Assembly: GCA_022577435.1 (NCBI GenBank)
Contig: JAKOON010000020.1
Location: 10,011,324 to 10,075,323, forward strand
Reading direction: 5' to 3'
DNA from: Embiotoca jacksoni
Lineage: Eukaryota; Chordata; Actinopteri; Embiotocidae
DNA: 64,000 nt
The notes beneath the pieces were generated by a model, which saw only the letters and a program-made list of their open reading frames with translations, did not search any database and was not told the origin of the DNA. Within the stretch, counting starts at the first letter, position 1; each line of letters opens with the position of its first letter. Shown one piece after another: positions 50,731 to 63,332 of this stretch. A program made the translations under genes and the position numbers.

Positions 50731-52039
50731 GCCTTAAACTCAACTAGCACTTTTTTTACTCTCCGCCTTTGTTTCGTGACAACTCTGTGCAACTCGCACT
50801 GTTTACAGGTCACTGGCAGTCCAGGGAGGTGAAGCCGAGTTCGTAATGAGTTGACACTTGGTTTCTCATAAAAACACCTTACCAGCCTTCGAACCCACAC
50901 AGCTGCAAGAATGTTAGCACATTACCCAACACCCCCCACTGCCTCACCTTTGTCTGCCTGCCACCTGACATTAAACTGCTCCACGTTGGCCTTGTTTGAG
51001 GTCCTCAGTGAGGTCAAGGAGTAAGACTGGACACCTTATGGCAGACAAGAATGACCACAGTGTTTGTGTGAACAAGAAATTAATTTTACACACTTGATCT
51101 GATTTTTATTGGCCTTTTTCGTAAATATGTATTTTTCTAATTTAAAAACTGTTTACTACATTTTGTTTCAACCAAATCATAATACACATATGAAACCGAT
51201 TTTTTTTTTTTTCCCCAAGATTTTATTCAAAAACAGATCCTTTTTATTCTTTCTCTTTAATCTGCCTGCTTGTGTTGTTTGTAATTTGTTGATGCTGTAT
51301 TTTGTGTTGGGGGATTATTCTCCCCTCCTGCTGTCTGCGCGATGCTTCTGGCTGCGTATCCGGGTGTTCTTTGAAACGGTTCAGTTCTTTCATTGCAGAA
51401 TGCACACTAAAGAATCAGCCATTCATCAGCTTCAAAAAATCTGGAAAACCCCCCCCCCCACAAACCTGAATAATTAATAACTTAAAAGAACAAAATTCAA
51501 CGGCAAGGTTCAGTCCGTAATTTTTATTTCATCGGGTCATTTAATTTAATAATTTTTGGACTTATTAATATTTGTGGTTTTTACATGAGAATATTTTCCC
51601 TGCTTTACTTTTTTGTATCCTTGAAATGTGTCAAAAATGCAATCATTTTTTATATAACTCAAGGTGAACAAAATATTGATTTTACAGAGAAAAAAAAACA
51701 TGTTTTGATGGATGGAAGATGATCAATAAAAATATTTCTGAAAGTACTAAATAAATTATTTTCGCTGTAAAATCTTCTTTTCTAATCCCTTGTTTTTTAT
51801 GTTTTGAACACACAAACAACACTCTTCTGAATTTTCAAGAGAGAAAACAAATAGTCTGTCATTATTGCCAAGCTTGGATGCTGATGTATTCTATCTTGTG
51901 CTGTGTGTTTGCAATACTGAGAGATAAGCTGGAAATCGGCTCTTTGCAATTCCATCTCCTTTTAAAACGCACCCCTCTCAAACTTCCTCAACCATGCCAG
52001 ACTGTTTTTCCCTCCATAAATCAGGGACAGTGGGAGGAC
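50731..52039. other. Intergenic block, no gene seen
   Basis: AT-rich sequence with a T-tract near 51200 and a C-run near 51450. No exon, RNA or mobile element recognised. Confidence 0.5.
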
Positions 52040-52420
52040 GAGGTGTGATTGCTTTCACACCCAGGAAGTAATCACACCGGACCTGCCACAGCTCTGATTA
52101 AGACTGATAAATATCGACGAGCAGTTAATGAGATGTCAGGCGGGAACAAGGCCCTTCCCTTCATGCCTACCGATGACACCAATGGAGAGGAAAAATGACC
52201 TCGACTTGGCAATGTCATGACCGTCTTTCATAAGTGCATAGCACAAGCAATTAATTATCTTTAGTTGGTGTGCACGATTATCGATGGTGCCACTGGATTA
52301 TTCACATCAAAGACATCGTGGCAGCAGATGTTTGTTGAAATAATATTATTCATAATTACAGCAGCTAAACAGAGAATGATTATTGTTCATTTCCATTCAA
52401 TTGAGATTTTTCTTTCTGTT
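52040..52420. promoter_or_regulatory. Candidate conserved non-coding element
   Basis: Non-repetitive, with many homeodomain-type TAAT/ATTA cores (CAGTTAATGAG, CAATTAATTATC, ATTATTCATAATTA), GATAA words and an ATCGAT core, but no supported reading frame. The texture is typical of deeply conserved vertebrate enhancers. This is judged by eye only. Confidence 0.25.
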
Positions 52421-55400
52421 AACAGGTTGAGACAGACATGTAAAAAACAAAAGGCTTCAGCAGGCAGGTCACAAATTAAAAGCCTGTCTTAGATGTCTCT
52501 CTCCTCATACAAGCTGACTACCATAATCAAGCTTAGAGTTTATTTTGAGTTTGAAATTAAAATCAACAAAATAAGCGAGGCCTTTTGCAAACACTGCACT
52601 TCATTAAACTCTCAGAAAGGCACGCAAATACATGCATGCTGGATGTCTATGATGAGGGCACAAAGACAGCAGAAGCAAGTAAATTCATTATCTCGTCAAG
52701 CATCATGTCTGCATTGCTGTATGTGTGAGGTTCATTCCTCCGAGTATCAGGCCCACGTCAGTGCGGTTTGGCACTAAGCCGTGCGATTCATGCATCATGG
52801 TACTGGCATTGCGCTCTATTTACAGTAAATTAGGGCTCTATCTTGATAACTGCAGCCATGAGGACATTTTATCTCCTCGGAGCGGCATTTTGATGTGCTT
52901 GTTCAATGGCCTTGCTGTACCTGAAGGCTGCCATACCTCTCACATGTGACAGATTCCCACCAATTGTCCGGCTTTGACCGTGAACTCCAGGTCACCCCAC
53001 GGTCCCCAGGCGCAGTCCTGTTGAATATTGTTTCTCTGGCAGACATACTCAACCCATCAGACAGAAAGAGCATGCAGCTGCACCCAAACACTCAACAATA
53101 GGATGCTTGTTCTGGGGCAGAAAAGGCCAGGTCCCCTTTTTGGGGAAGGGGGCGATGTGAGCGGGTGGTCAAATATTTCAGGGGTTTTGAAATAGGATAA
53201 TCCTTTGTGATGTTTCTTTGAATGGAAGCGATCGTCCGCAGGTTTGAAGAACATTGGATGAAGTGCAAAACTTACCTTACAGGTTAAAAGATGTATTTAT
53301 TTTGCATCGGTGTTAAACATTGAGCATTCCCGCTTTATGACATAAACATATTTCAGAAATGTGTTTTCTATTTGGTTATTTATTCATTTGTAGTCATGAC
53401 AAGTAAAACATCCTGAAAATAACAGGAAATTAATGTATTGTTAAAGTATCAAGAATAAATTAATATATATAAAATATATGTAATTCGCATTGTTGTGACA
53501 GCAACAAGACGTAATTTATGATAGACTGTAACTGTCACACTCTAAAGATGACCATTTGATGACTTCAGGTTTTGTAGTTTTATTTTATTTTATTCTATTC
53601 GACAAGGCCCTTAATTCAACTACTGAAACGAAGGTGCAGACAAACACATGCACACAAGCATACACATATTTCTTTGTTGGAAGTATTTGCCAATTAGCAA
53701 GTTGTGGGGCTGGAGTGGTAATTAGGCTTTCCAGTCGGCTGGTGTCTGTGTACAGCTTAGCTGAGACAGGTCTGAAGCTAAACGCCTCGCTATTTGTCCA
53801 GCAATTATGTCAGGTCCCCATGTCATCGTACAGACGTGACCAATTAGCTGTGCCAAGCTGAAGTGAAAGAGAGGGATTATGGCAGAAGAGATGGGAGAGG
53901 ATGAAAAAGTAGACAGAGAGCGGGTGTGCGGGTGTTAGTGGGGAGCTCAGAAGAGGGGGGAGAGTGAGGGATAGTCTGTAGGGACCAAGAGAGAATAAAG
54001 GCAGACAGAGGCTTTGGAAATGAGGGGAAGGAGAGGGTAAGGAGGTTGTAAGGAAGCTGATTTCTTCTTTTTTTCTATTGCTGTATGATCATGTTTTTCA
54101 TTGATCCCCTTCCTGACCGACATGTGGCTAAGACATATTAATGCACAGCAATATTTATGCTAATGCTGCCTCACTGACTGAGTAGGGATAAGAAATTAAT
54201 CTTTATTGACATCTTAATAATTCTCCCTCGCATTATATGACATATTTTGATGAAACTGGTCTGCAGACAATCGATATTCTCTAGCTTGGAGTAATGTGAC
54301 ACTACGTCAATAGCTCTTGTAAAGTATACAGTGCTCCAGTTCATGTTGGAATTGGTCCATATTTACTTCAAACTGACATAGTATACTGCATATTGAGCAC
54401 TGAATCAGCACCAGATATCTGGGCTAATCAAAACTAAACTCAGAACCAATGATATGGTCCCCAATCTGTCTCAGGATGGAGACAGTACTTGTGGTTAATT
54501 TTATTTCTTTATATTGTGATTTTAAGTTTTCTCTGCCAAAGTAGTGCCACAATGGAAAAACAAAAGTTTATTAAAAGGACAAATGACGAGATGAAATAAA
54601 ATCCTGTGTCCATGAAATATTCTTCAAGAAGTGTCCAGTGAGTCTATCATCTGACAACAACAGTTGAAAACAAGATGTAAAAGTGCTAAAATGTATTCTG
54701 CTTGCTGCAACACAAAAATAACCCACATCATCTTCTGTTGAAACTTCTCTGAGTGTATCCAGTGGGGGAGCATTTCAAAAATATCTGCTCTACCCAGACA
54801 CCAAGAAAGACCGATCCAAGGCTCCATATTTAATTGGACAGGGAGAGGGAGAAAAGGGGAGCCAGGGGACAAGGCGAGGGGCAGATGAGGTAGAATCTAT
54901 GATCTGAGCATCTTTTCCATTCTGCTGGAAAACAAGACTATTGGCTCAGTGCTTGCAGAGATGAGTGGAGCTCATATTAATTAGTGGGTTTGAAAGACAA
55001 TATGGGGAGCTCTACTGTGGACTGTAAACTTTTTGATTTGATTGTGACATGTCTTGCAGATTTGCAAGGCTGAGAGCAAATCTACAGCTTTTGTGATGAT
55101 AACTTTTGAAAAAGTTCTATCTGTTGAATTATGTAGCTTTATTTTTGGTATTTCTCTGGACAGGTGCGCAGTTCGACTCAATTTTTTTCACAGCTAAATT
55201 TGCTATTGGTCTTTAACTCGTAGCAACTACTTAAATAAAACAAGGAACTAATTAGCATTAGTGGTGCCTTCTCCGAGGATCAATATGCACTCATTTGCGC
55301 CTGTAGTTGACCGTGGGCAAAAAATATTTGTAGCTAGAAACTCAATTTGAATTCTTTATATTTAAATATGACGTGGACAACTTGAGTAATCATATAAAAA

Positions 55401-55609
55401 AATTGAATGAGTCAGATAATTTGAATTTGTACTATTTAACTTGAATAATTTCAGGAGAAACTAGAATTACCCCCGTGTTTGTATGCCTAACCACTGAAGC
55501 TGTAAATTCTAAAACGTGTTTGGCTCACACACAACGTCAATCCTGACATCACAGAGAATCTATACAAATATGGTCACAATCTCCCCTTCTGCTCCTCAGT
55601 TGTGTTGAA
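52421..55609. other. Intergenic block, no gene seen
   Basis: About 3.2 kb without an assignable gene. A purine-rich stretch at 53865-54050 is simple in composition. The (TTTTA)-like patch near 53580 and the TA-rich patch near 53460 are low-complexity. Confidence 0.5.
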
Positions 55610-56560
55610 TAATGGACAGAAAGGAAAAATACAAATTTTATTCAATTAGATATTTGTATGAAATGCTATCATAATTAATGTTTGAATTATTGAGTTATGG
55701 CCACGAACATATTTTTTTAGATAACAGTTGCCTTTGACCACTAAATTGTTGCCAGTTAATCCTTGAGTCCAAGTAAATGTTAGTGCCAAATTTGAAGAAA
55801 TTCCATCAAGTTCCTGAGATATCACATTCACAAGAATAGGACTGAAGGACAGGATAGATGTGAGGTCACAATGACTGTGACCTCTGACCTTTAACCACCC
55901 AAACCTAATCACGTGATCTTTGTGGCCAAGTGAACATTTGTGCCAAATTTGAAACTTCTGCACTTACCTAATTTTTCAGACCTGGAAGCCGTCCACTTTT
56001 AAAAGCCGTCCACTTTTATATACAATCTTTGATTCATTCTTGAATCCAAATGAATGTCACATTTGAAGAGACTTCCTCAAAGTGTTCCTGGGATGACCTT
56101 TGACCTTTAACCACCAAAATCGTATTAGTTCATTGTTGCTACCAAGTGAATGTTTTTGCCAAGTTTGAAGAAATTCTCTTATGGCGTTCTTGAGATATTG
56201 CGTTCACAAGAACGTGATGAGCGGATGAGATTGACGTGAGGTGGCAGTGACCTTAAACTTTGACCTTTGACCATAAAACTCTGATCAGTTCATCCTTTAT
56301 GCCAAGTGAACCTTTGTGACACATTTGAAGAAATTCCTTCCAGGCGTTCCGGAAGTATCGCATTCACGAGCATAGCTTATTGTGAGGTGACAGTGACCTT
56401 GACCTTTGACCTCCAAACTATAATCAGTTCATCCTGAAGGCCAAGTGATAGATTGTGCCATATTTGAAGAAATTCACTGAGGGCTTTCCTGAAATATCGT
56501 GTTCACGAGCAGGGTTCAACGTGGGGTGACAATAGCCTTGACCTTTGATTTTAGACCCCC
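55610..56560 (-). repeat. Family A repeat, tandemly amplified, with DR1 sites
   Basis: This is the reverse-complement relative of the repeat at 36925. A unit containing CCAAGTGAA, then TGCCAAATTTGAAGAAATTC, then a TTCCTGAGATATC-type word, then TGACCTTTGACC recurs at about 55769, 55927, 56145, 56302 and 56441 (CCAAGT positions). The last units are about 139 bp apart. The first gap is longer because about 70 bp of other sequence (near 55965-56035) interrupts it. Units are diverged, so the amplification is not recent. Nuclear-receptor-type DR1 motifs fall at equivalent places: perfect at 55878-55890 and 56094-56106, one mismatch at 56261-56273, a triple half-site at 56394-56412, and degenerate near 56539. 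Confidence 0.75.
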
Positions 56561-57717
56561 GTATCAGTTAATCATTGGTAAATAGTTTACTTATTTTGAT
56601 CTTCAGGTTCTGTTTTTCAGTATAGTTTTTCAAATTTAGCAATTCAATTTTAGTTTTTAGTAACATATTTTTATGACCATAAAAAACAGCCTAACAAATA
56701 TATTTATATATATTTTCTTTTAATAAACAGATGTTCTCAGGCTTTTTGTTTGCAAGGCCAAAAATACAGCATAAGCCTGCCTGAAACAAATGTCAAATCA
56801 GAGAGCTTTGGATGACAAATTAACAGTTTTGGCTTACAGGTACACTGAACAGAGATAAATCTGACAGTAATGGGATGTTTATCTGAAGCCGATCGTTATC
56901 TGAATTAAGGCTTTGGTGCCACTTCATCAAATCAGAAACATTCTTAGTATAAGTATTAAAAGACTTCTTAAAATTCTGGTAATGATCATGAGAGTAGGAG
57001 ACGGCCATAAATGATGACGTGGTAAGATTGAATGTTTTTGTCTTAACTGCAGAACATGTGTGCGATTATTTGGTTATGGTACCTCCTAAACAAAAAACGG
57101 TTTACTTCAAGTCCATGTGGATGAAATGTCAGTTGAAAACACAACACAAAGACTCAGTCAGGAGATCAGGTCACATTTCTTAAATAATTTAATTGCAAAA
57201 GGGTCTTTTAAAAATATTTCTACAAGAATGCATCATCATGTTTTAGTAATTTGTTGTGTATGTCTGCACCATTAAATACATCTCAATGCTTTTCAAAGAG
57301 GAATCAACAATTGCATTTCTCAGTTCTTTACCCCCCTCCCCCCCCGCCCCAATTTCACTAAACATGTACAGTACTCTCTGAAACATGTCACTTACTTTTA
57401 TGAAGAGGGTTTTTAAAAGTGACCAAAAGACATACGTGTAATGAGCTTGTTAGAAGACAGAAGAAAACACAGTGCTGCGTGTGTTTATTTTAAAACAGAC
57501 AACTGAAAAAAAGATAGCTTGAGAGTTGTAGGTGAGGGGGTTTCAGGGAGGGTGGATGTGTGTGATCTGTGGAGGATGTAAAACAGGGAAAGAAAGGTGT
57601 AGGGAATGTTCGGATAGTTTGAATCCTATTGGCACACAAAGAGATAACCACAACTGACGAAGCCTAAACTCTGCTGATCAAACTGTTTCTGTATAAAATG
57701 GAAACTCTTTCATTTTA

Positions 57718-57766
<49 letters not shown>

Positions 57767-58789
57767 AAATGTAACGGTCCATCTTAATTTCAGTAACATG
57801 TAGTCGGATGGATAAACAAAAAAAAAACACACAGAGAAGCACGTTTCTTCCCTCTCTCTGTCAGTGTTAAATATGAAACACTCTCATGAATGTGTGAAAA
57901 TCCACTCAAAGATGAATTGTTTGCAGTTGAAGTGGTCACGGTGTAATCCTTTAAATGTGTGCAACACTGCCAGTAGAGATCATCACTCAGGGCCGGTTGA
58001 CTTTGGTGAGCACAGCTCCAAACCCCAGCACATCATGTGCACCTCATCAATACTTCATGGAAGCTCCAAACTGCTATTTTTCATGACTGCCATCTGATTG
58101 TGTTTAGCCCATATATTCCCCCACCACCTCCCTTTCTGAATTTTTATACCCATCAACTGTGTCTTGTTTGCAACAGCGGGGTATCAGCAGATTGAATGAT
58201 TGAGCTGAGAGGAGAAAGAGAGGGAGTAATGTTGGAAAATCCCTTTGAGTAAAAGTGAGATTCTGATTACATTATTTCTTCTGTCCTTTACAAATGTGGA
58301 CTCTGTCACTCTTTTTCAGTCAAAATGGTGTTTTGCTTCAGCGGGAAACAAAATAATTGTGTAGAATGATATCAAAGAAATAGCTCATCAAACAGGCATG
58401 TTCAACCCGTTCTCATCATGTTAGCCAATACTGGCACTTCTGAGCCATCACATCAGAAACATGAACTGACCACTTGGATAAAAACAATTTAAAACATTGA
58501 GACTTATTTACTGTACACAACTACTTGACTGCGCACTACAACTGTTGCAGGTTAGTAAGCCCTTAATAGAGTGTACTAGCAGTGGTGAAAACATCTGCAT
58601 GTGGAATAAGATGAAAAAAAAATAAAAATAAGGAACACATTATTGATTTGCATAATCTCCTCCATGACTTCTGAAGGAACTTAAAGACAGGCTGACAAAC
58701 TGGGAAGACACACTGCATGGGCACTGACATCACGTTATCGTTACACACCTAAGTAATCATATTCACATATTGCATCGATCAGCTCCAAC
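56561..58789. other. Intergenic block, no gene seen
   Basis: About 2.2 kb without an assignable gene. It contains the CA array at 57725 and a C-rich run near 57332-57350. Short frames only. Confidence 0.5.
57725..57767. repeat. (AC)n microsatellite
   Basis: Perfect AC run at 57725-57759, one A insertion, then three more units. Confidence 0.95.
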
Positions 58790-59270
58790 TCAAACAATAT
58801 GGAGGCCATCTAGAAGATTACACCAGCGATGCAGCCCCACGCCTTAAGCCGATACCTTCAAACACCCCTTGGTGAGAAGCGTAAATAGCATGGTCTCTGT
58901 GATGCAGCTGCTATCATTTAAGATGAGGGGGGCTGCAGATTGCGGCTGTCTGCATGCCAACGCTGTTGATCCTGCACTGTACTAATCATGCAGCAGGCCG
59001 AGCTGAGACAGGATGATTGCAGGCCAGACAGGAAATGAAGAGAGATAATAATAGGTCAGCATGCCCTGTGTCTGCGCTCACTGCATGTTCATATCCTCGT
59101 GATGCCTTATTCGCTGGCGCATCAATCAACCTAACAGACGAGGAGCAGCGGGTTTCTCTTCTGACAGCTCGCGATTCTCTGATGAGAACCTGTTGCAGGT
59201 CCTGCGACGGAGCTCCGCCTCTGGAGGCAACCGAAATGTTTGGCAGGTGGGCCGACTAGTTTGATACATT
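58790..59270. promoter_or_regulatory. Candidate regulatory element just 3' of ephb3
   Basis: Non-repetitive sequence about 0.5-1 kb beyond the inferred ephb3 poly(A) site. It has more CpG than its surroundings (TTCGCTGGCGCATC, CAGCTCGCGATTCTC, CTGCGACGGAGC) and words such as ACTAATCATGCAG. An 80-codon frame (59017-59259) has no recognisable domain. Enhancer or unknown transcript; inference only. Confidence 0.2.
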
Positions 59271-59734
59271 ATCTCTAAACCCTCACCCTGATAATCTCTT
59301 AACAAATGATGGGTCGGACTACATTTGAGTTGATTTGCAGGAGTTGAAAATTGTGTGCCTGGAAGACGATTAGTAACAGCTCTGCCTCACAGATGCTCAA
59401 TATGCTGCGAATGAGGTTGGATCGGGGATACTTCAGGTTGCGCACACAAACTTGAACACACCAACACGCAGTCAACACTCAAACAACAATATATGCACAG
59501 CAAAAGGGCGGCACGTTAGCAGTGGTCGAAACCATGGGGCTGTTTATCTCTTCAACTCTTTCCCCTCCTCTTTCCATTCTTCTTTTACTTTCTGGTAATT
59601 TCACTCTTAATCATGTCACAACAACACTTCAATTTTTTTTTTGTGTCAAAAACACCATTTTTTCTTTTGTGATTTATCTTATTTTTGTTACAAAACATGT
59701 ACAGGCTGTTTAGAACAACAACAAAAATACAATA

Positions 59735-61396
59735 TCCAATTTATATGCAATTTATTTTTGTTTAATAATCATCAATTCATCAGGCGAATCCTCTTGGAGT
59801 TTCTCTTCCTTCTGATTGTTCCAAGTCCACGGTCCCAAACGGCCTAAAGTCCATCTGGGTGTTGGTGATGGGGGGGTGTGGGTCGGCGGGCGAGGTACAA
59901 ATAAATACATAGGGCAGGATGTCAAGAAATTTAAACAAGGATTTTGATTATTTCTAAATCCAGATTATAGTAAGTAGAAATTAAGGTGTCCATCATGGTC
60001 TCTCTCAGTTTCTGCATGATACATATATATATACTTTTATATATATATATATGTTTATGTCCAAAGTCCATTTTTTTTTGATTCAATAAAAAAAGAATGT
60101 TTAACAGTTGTCCACAGAATATAGCGTAATTGTTTCAGATATATTTGCTCCTTATCACAGTTCAGTTCATGCGTTAATTCTCCATGGTGGCAAATAGCGG
60201 AAGCTGTATTGTACAGTATACTCGTGTGCAACTCGACACAACCGCACATCCAGGCACACTTAATCACACATACACGCACACACGCATACAAAAATGCACA
60301 CAAAAGGCCAAGGGGTCTTTCTATGGTGTCGCCGCCAGAGTCCTCGTCTCCCCCAATCACCGCAAGTGTCCAGTAGGGGAGGAGGGAGTGGGGAGGGGGG
60401 GTGGGGTGTACTTCAGTTTGACCGGCCATTTTGAAACCACAAATCTCCCAGAATATGTGTAAGAAAGCAAAAAAAACAAAAACAAAAAAACCCGAAAAAA
60501 GTAGTGTGGACAAACAAAAAAATAAAAAAGTTTTTATGAGTAAAAACCACAATTGATGGGCAGGTGTTCCCCAGCTGTGGAAGCATCCTGAGTCACTGTA
60601 GGTCAGAGTGAAGAGGTCGTCTGGTGACCTACTGAGGAGCCTGCAGCCAAAACAGGTGTCCGAGAATGGGGCTGCCTTCATTTGACCTTTTCAACCTCTG
60701 TCTATCCTCTTGACCTATGACCTCAGCCCATCATATTTCCTCTTGTAGCACCTCAGCCTCCTCCAGCAAGTGCCCTTTGAGATAACGCACCTTCAATATG
60801 AAGATGGAGAACTACACACGTGCACAATAAAACAACTATCAGGGAAAGAACGGCCCTCTCTCTCCTGTGGTCACGTCTGCTCTCTGGTTTGTTTTTTCGA
60901 TGCGTGAAAACTTTTTCACTTTTCTTCTTTTTTTTTTAACCAGGGTGACCACTCTTTACTTAGAGCTGGGATGACGGGTCAAGGGGAGGGGCGCTTGTGT
61001 GAGGATCACAGCGTGACGTTTGGGTTACAGGACTCGGGCCAACCTCACTAAAAACACACATGCATGCAAACATCAACCCACTCCAGAGCTGGTGAGGCAC
61101 GCATGGGACACAAGGGGGCTAACTCTTTCTCCTCTTTCAAAAACACACAAATTCTGTTTGGATGGAAGAAGAAACAATGACGGATAACAAAAAAGCAGGA
61201 ACAGGAAATGTAAGTGGTAATGAAATAAAGAAAAGAAAATATATTCAGAGGCACTGCAAGCCAGTTTCATAGAGTCTAATTGGCAGAGATGGGTCAGGCA
61301 GCTCGGGTTTTCCAGTGGCCCTCTCTGGCACAGTTCCTCCCCCCTTTTCCTTGTCTGGCTGTCCTTCGACTGCATCGGTCTGTGTGTTCCTGTCGC
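59735..61396 (-). other. ephb3 3' untranslated region (inferred)
   Basis: The sequence follows the ephb3 stop codon, which ends at 61397, and runs about 1.66 kb to the poly(A) signals. On the mRNA strand it is U-rich around 60466-60535 and has a TA-dinucleotide patch at about 60021-60052. The 208-codon open frame at 60055-60681 on this strand is Phe/Leu-rich from the U-rich region and lacks any known domain, so I treat it as untranslated. The extent depends on which poly(A) signal is used. An undetected 3' UTR intron cannot be excluded. Confidence 0.5.
59751..59766 (-). terminator. ephb3 poly(A) signals
   Basis: Read on the minus strand, ATTAAA (59761-59766) is followed 4 nt later by the canonical AATAAA (59751-59756). 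A U/GU-rich stretch (TTTTTGTTGTTGTTCT) lies at about 59718-59733, as expected of a downstream element. Cleavage would fall near 59730-59740. Confidence 0.55.
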
Positions 61397-61505
61397 TCAC
61401 ACCTGGACAGGAAGTGTTTGGTTCATCTGTAGTCTCATGTCCTGAATGCTACCGAGAATCTTCTTCTGATGGCCGGCCAACGTCACCCCTATCCGCAGCA
61501 AGTCC
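61397..61505 (-). CDS. ephb3: Ephrin type-B receptor 3, last coding exon (SAM end and PDZ tail)
   Basis: This exon encodes the final 35 residues of an EphB receptor tyrosine kinase, a plasma-membrane receptor for ephrin-B ligands that guides axons, cell sorting and boundary formation. It reads DLLRIGVTLAGHQKKILGS then IQDMRLQMNQTLPVQV and stops. The first part is the last helix of the SAM domain, with the signature GVTLAGHQKKIL. The terminal VQV is a PDZ-domain ligand, usual for EphB proteins. The acceptor is a clean pyrimidine tract ending CCCTCCACAG at 61506-61507, and the first base, G, completes a split Glu codon with the exon at 63333 (phase 2). The QMNQTLPVQV ending points to EphB3 rather than EphB1, B2 or B4. 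Teleosts may carry two ephb3 paralogues, and I cannot tell which this is. Confidence 0.92.
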
Positions 61506-62307
61506 CTGTGGAGGGAAAAAAAAAAAAAAAAAAGAACAGGTGGCTCAGTCATAAAAAATAAAAGACGACAAACATCACATGTCCCAAGTTGAAGTGCATG
61601 TTTCACTTTTCACTGCGAGTGAACACACACTCTGCCAGGTGGGAACGTCACCTTGGCAATCACCCATAAAATGGCTTCCTGAGAGTGTGCTAACAAAATG
61701 GGGGCACTCATCCAGCTCCAGCGAGCGTTGGCCTTAATGCAACATACTTCTGTTACTCAGCAGGTGGGCGAGAGGACGGTAGTCACAGGGCCATAACGAT
61801 AGTTAATGATTAAAGAGCAAACTTAGCTACTGTTGGGCAGCTGGTGGACTTCACAGAGGCCACAGAAAAAAAGGGAAGCAAGAGAGATTATTTTTTGTAA
61901 AATATTAGACAGATTATTCAGCTAGTAGCCTGTCGTTCATCTTCTGTCTGTGTGTCAGTAAATCAGCTTTAAGTTGCCCACTGTTGTATGACATTTTTCA
62001 GCACTCGGAGACTACAAAATGTAAATTAGCCTTTAGCCAAGGGGTCACACAAATAGGAAACTGCTGACATACGGTTGACATTACTACACTCTTAAGAAGG
62101 CCTGGGAGAGCGCACCTGCTTCGGCCGTCATTAGTCATTATTCGCTGTGGCCATGTGGGTTTAATACTGTACAGTAATATCAGGAGAAACTCTCTTTTCC
62201 GCTCGCTTGTTTAATTTCCCAGTCGATAGCTGAGCAGAGACTGGACGCCGTGTCGGGGCAGCGATTAGCAGACTGCTGGGGCTGCGCCACTGTCTGGGTC
62301 CTCTCCC

Positions 62308-62362
<55 letters not shown>

Positions 62363-63332
62363 CCACAGCGCACATGCGTCCTCTCTAAAGCTAAATCAGG
62401 GGTCATCACCTCAACATCACACAAATAAATGGTGTATTTTTTTTTTTTTTTTTCTATTTTGCCATTCCCATCAGTACAGCAACGGAGGATGAAATGATAA
62501 TAAATGGGCACCATTAGAGGAATTACTGGCCATTAAGGGCAACAGAGAGGCCCAATACAGCACACCTGTCAGCCTCAGCCAAATTGAAACAAATTACCCC
62601 CACCTCCACTGCCTATTATGCAGCTAATGAGAATAATTTATTTATCATAATAATCCTAATTCATTTATTTGATCATCACTAGCCTCCTGTTCTTATGACT
62701 TCCATTACATCATTTCCTGTTTGTAAGCACAACAAAAGCCGGGCGAGTCGTCGATATCATGGTTAAGGAAGCAGCAACAAAAGATCGCGAAAAAAATGTA
62801 CGACAAGGAGAAATTTTGGATTTTGATTGTAAAATTGTGATTGTAGCGCCGTCATGATTAAATAATCCTCTCCATTCTGCAGCAAACCGATCCTGATTGG
62901 CCAATTACATACTGAATAATGGGGAAAGCACAGAATATTTTGTTTTCTAATTTCATTTTCCAACATGATCTTTCTCATCTCTCTTGGCAAGTTGTGCTGC
63001 CAGTAAATGTTACATTTTCCCTTTTAAAACTAGTGGTAAACAACATTAACATGCATGGTACTGTATGTCTTCAACGTGTGATTTATCTTCATAGCACAAC
63101 AAATGTACTTTGAACTGAAATGTCAGCATAATGTCCACATCTGGTAAAATGTGCTTCATGTTTGTTATTCATTTGACATCTGAGGCTGCTCACAGTCCAC
63201 TTTTCCACATCTTATCATGTTTCATTCAGCCATGAGACTATTTTTAGTCCCTCAAGGTCAATCTGCATAGCACTAATTTGACTCTCAAACTCGGCTCAGT
63301 CAATCACTTCAGGCCCGATTAGCTCCACTCAC
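61506..63332 (-). other. ephb3 last intron
   Basis: A GT-AG intron of 1,827 bp, with donor GTGAGT at 63332-63327 and acceptor CAG ending at 61506. It holds the CA array at 62310 and a T-tract near 62438. The block 62500-62720 is non-repetitive and TAAT-rich, which may mark an intronic enhancer. No other exon was recognised inside. Confidence 0.85.
62310..62361. repeat. (CA)n microsatellite in ephb3 intron
   Basis: Perfect CA run of about 26 units within the last ephb3 intron. It reads as GT on the transcribed strand. Confidence 0.97.

Noticed and set aside
53865..54050. Purine/G-rich tract as a G-quadruplex or promoter
   Set aside because: G runs are mostly short and irregular, and nothing nearby supports a transcription start.
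55610..56560. Regularly spaced repeats considered as a CRISPR-like array
   Set aside because: Units are about 139 bp, diverged and contiguous without unique spacers, in a vertebrate genome. It is an amplified interspersed repeat.
60055..60681. 208-codon minus-strand open frame
   Set aside because: It lies in the inferred ephb3 3' UTR. The hydrophobic Phe-rich part is the translation of a U-rich tract. No known domain.
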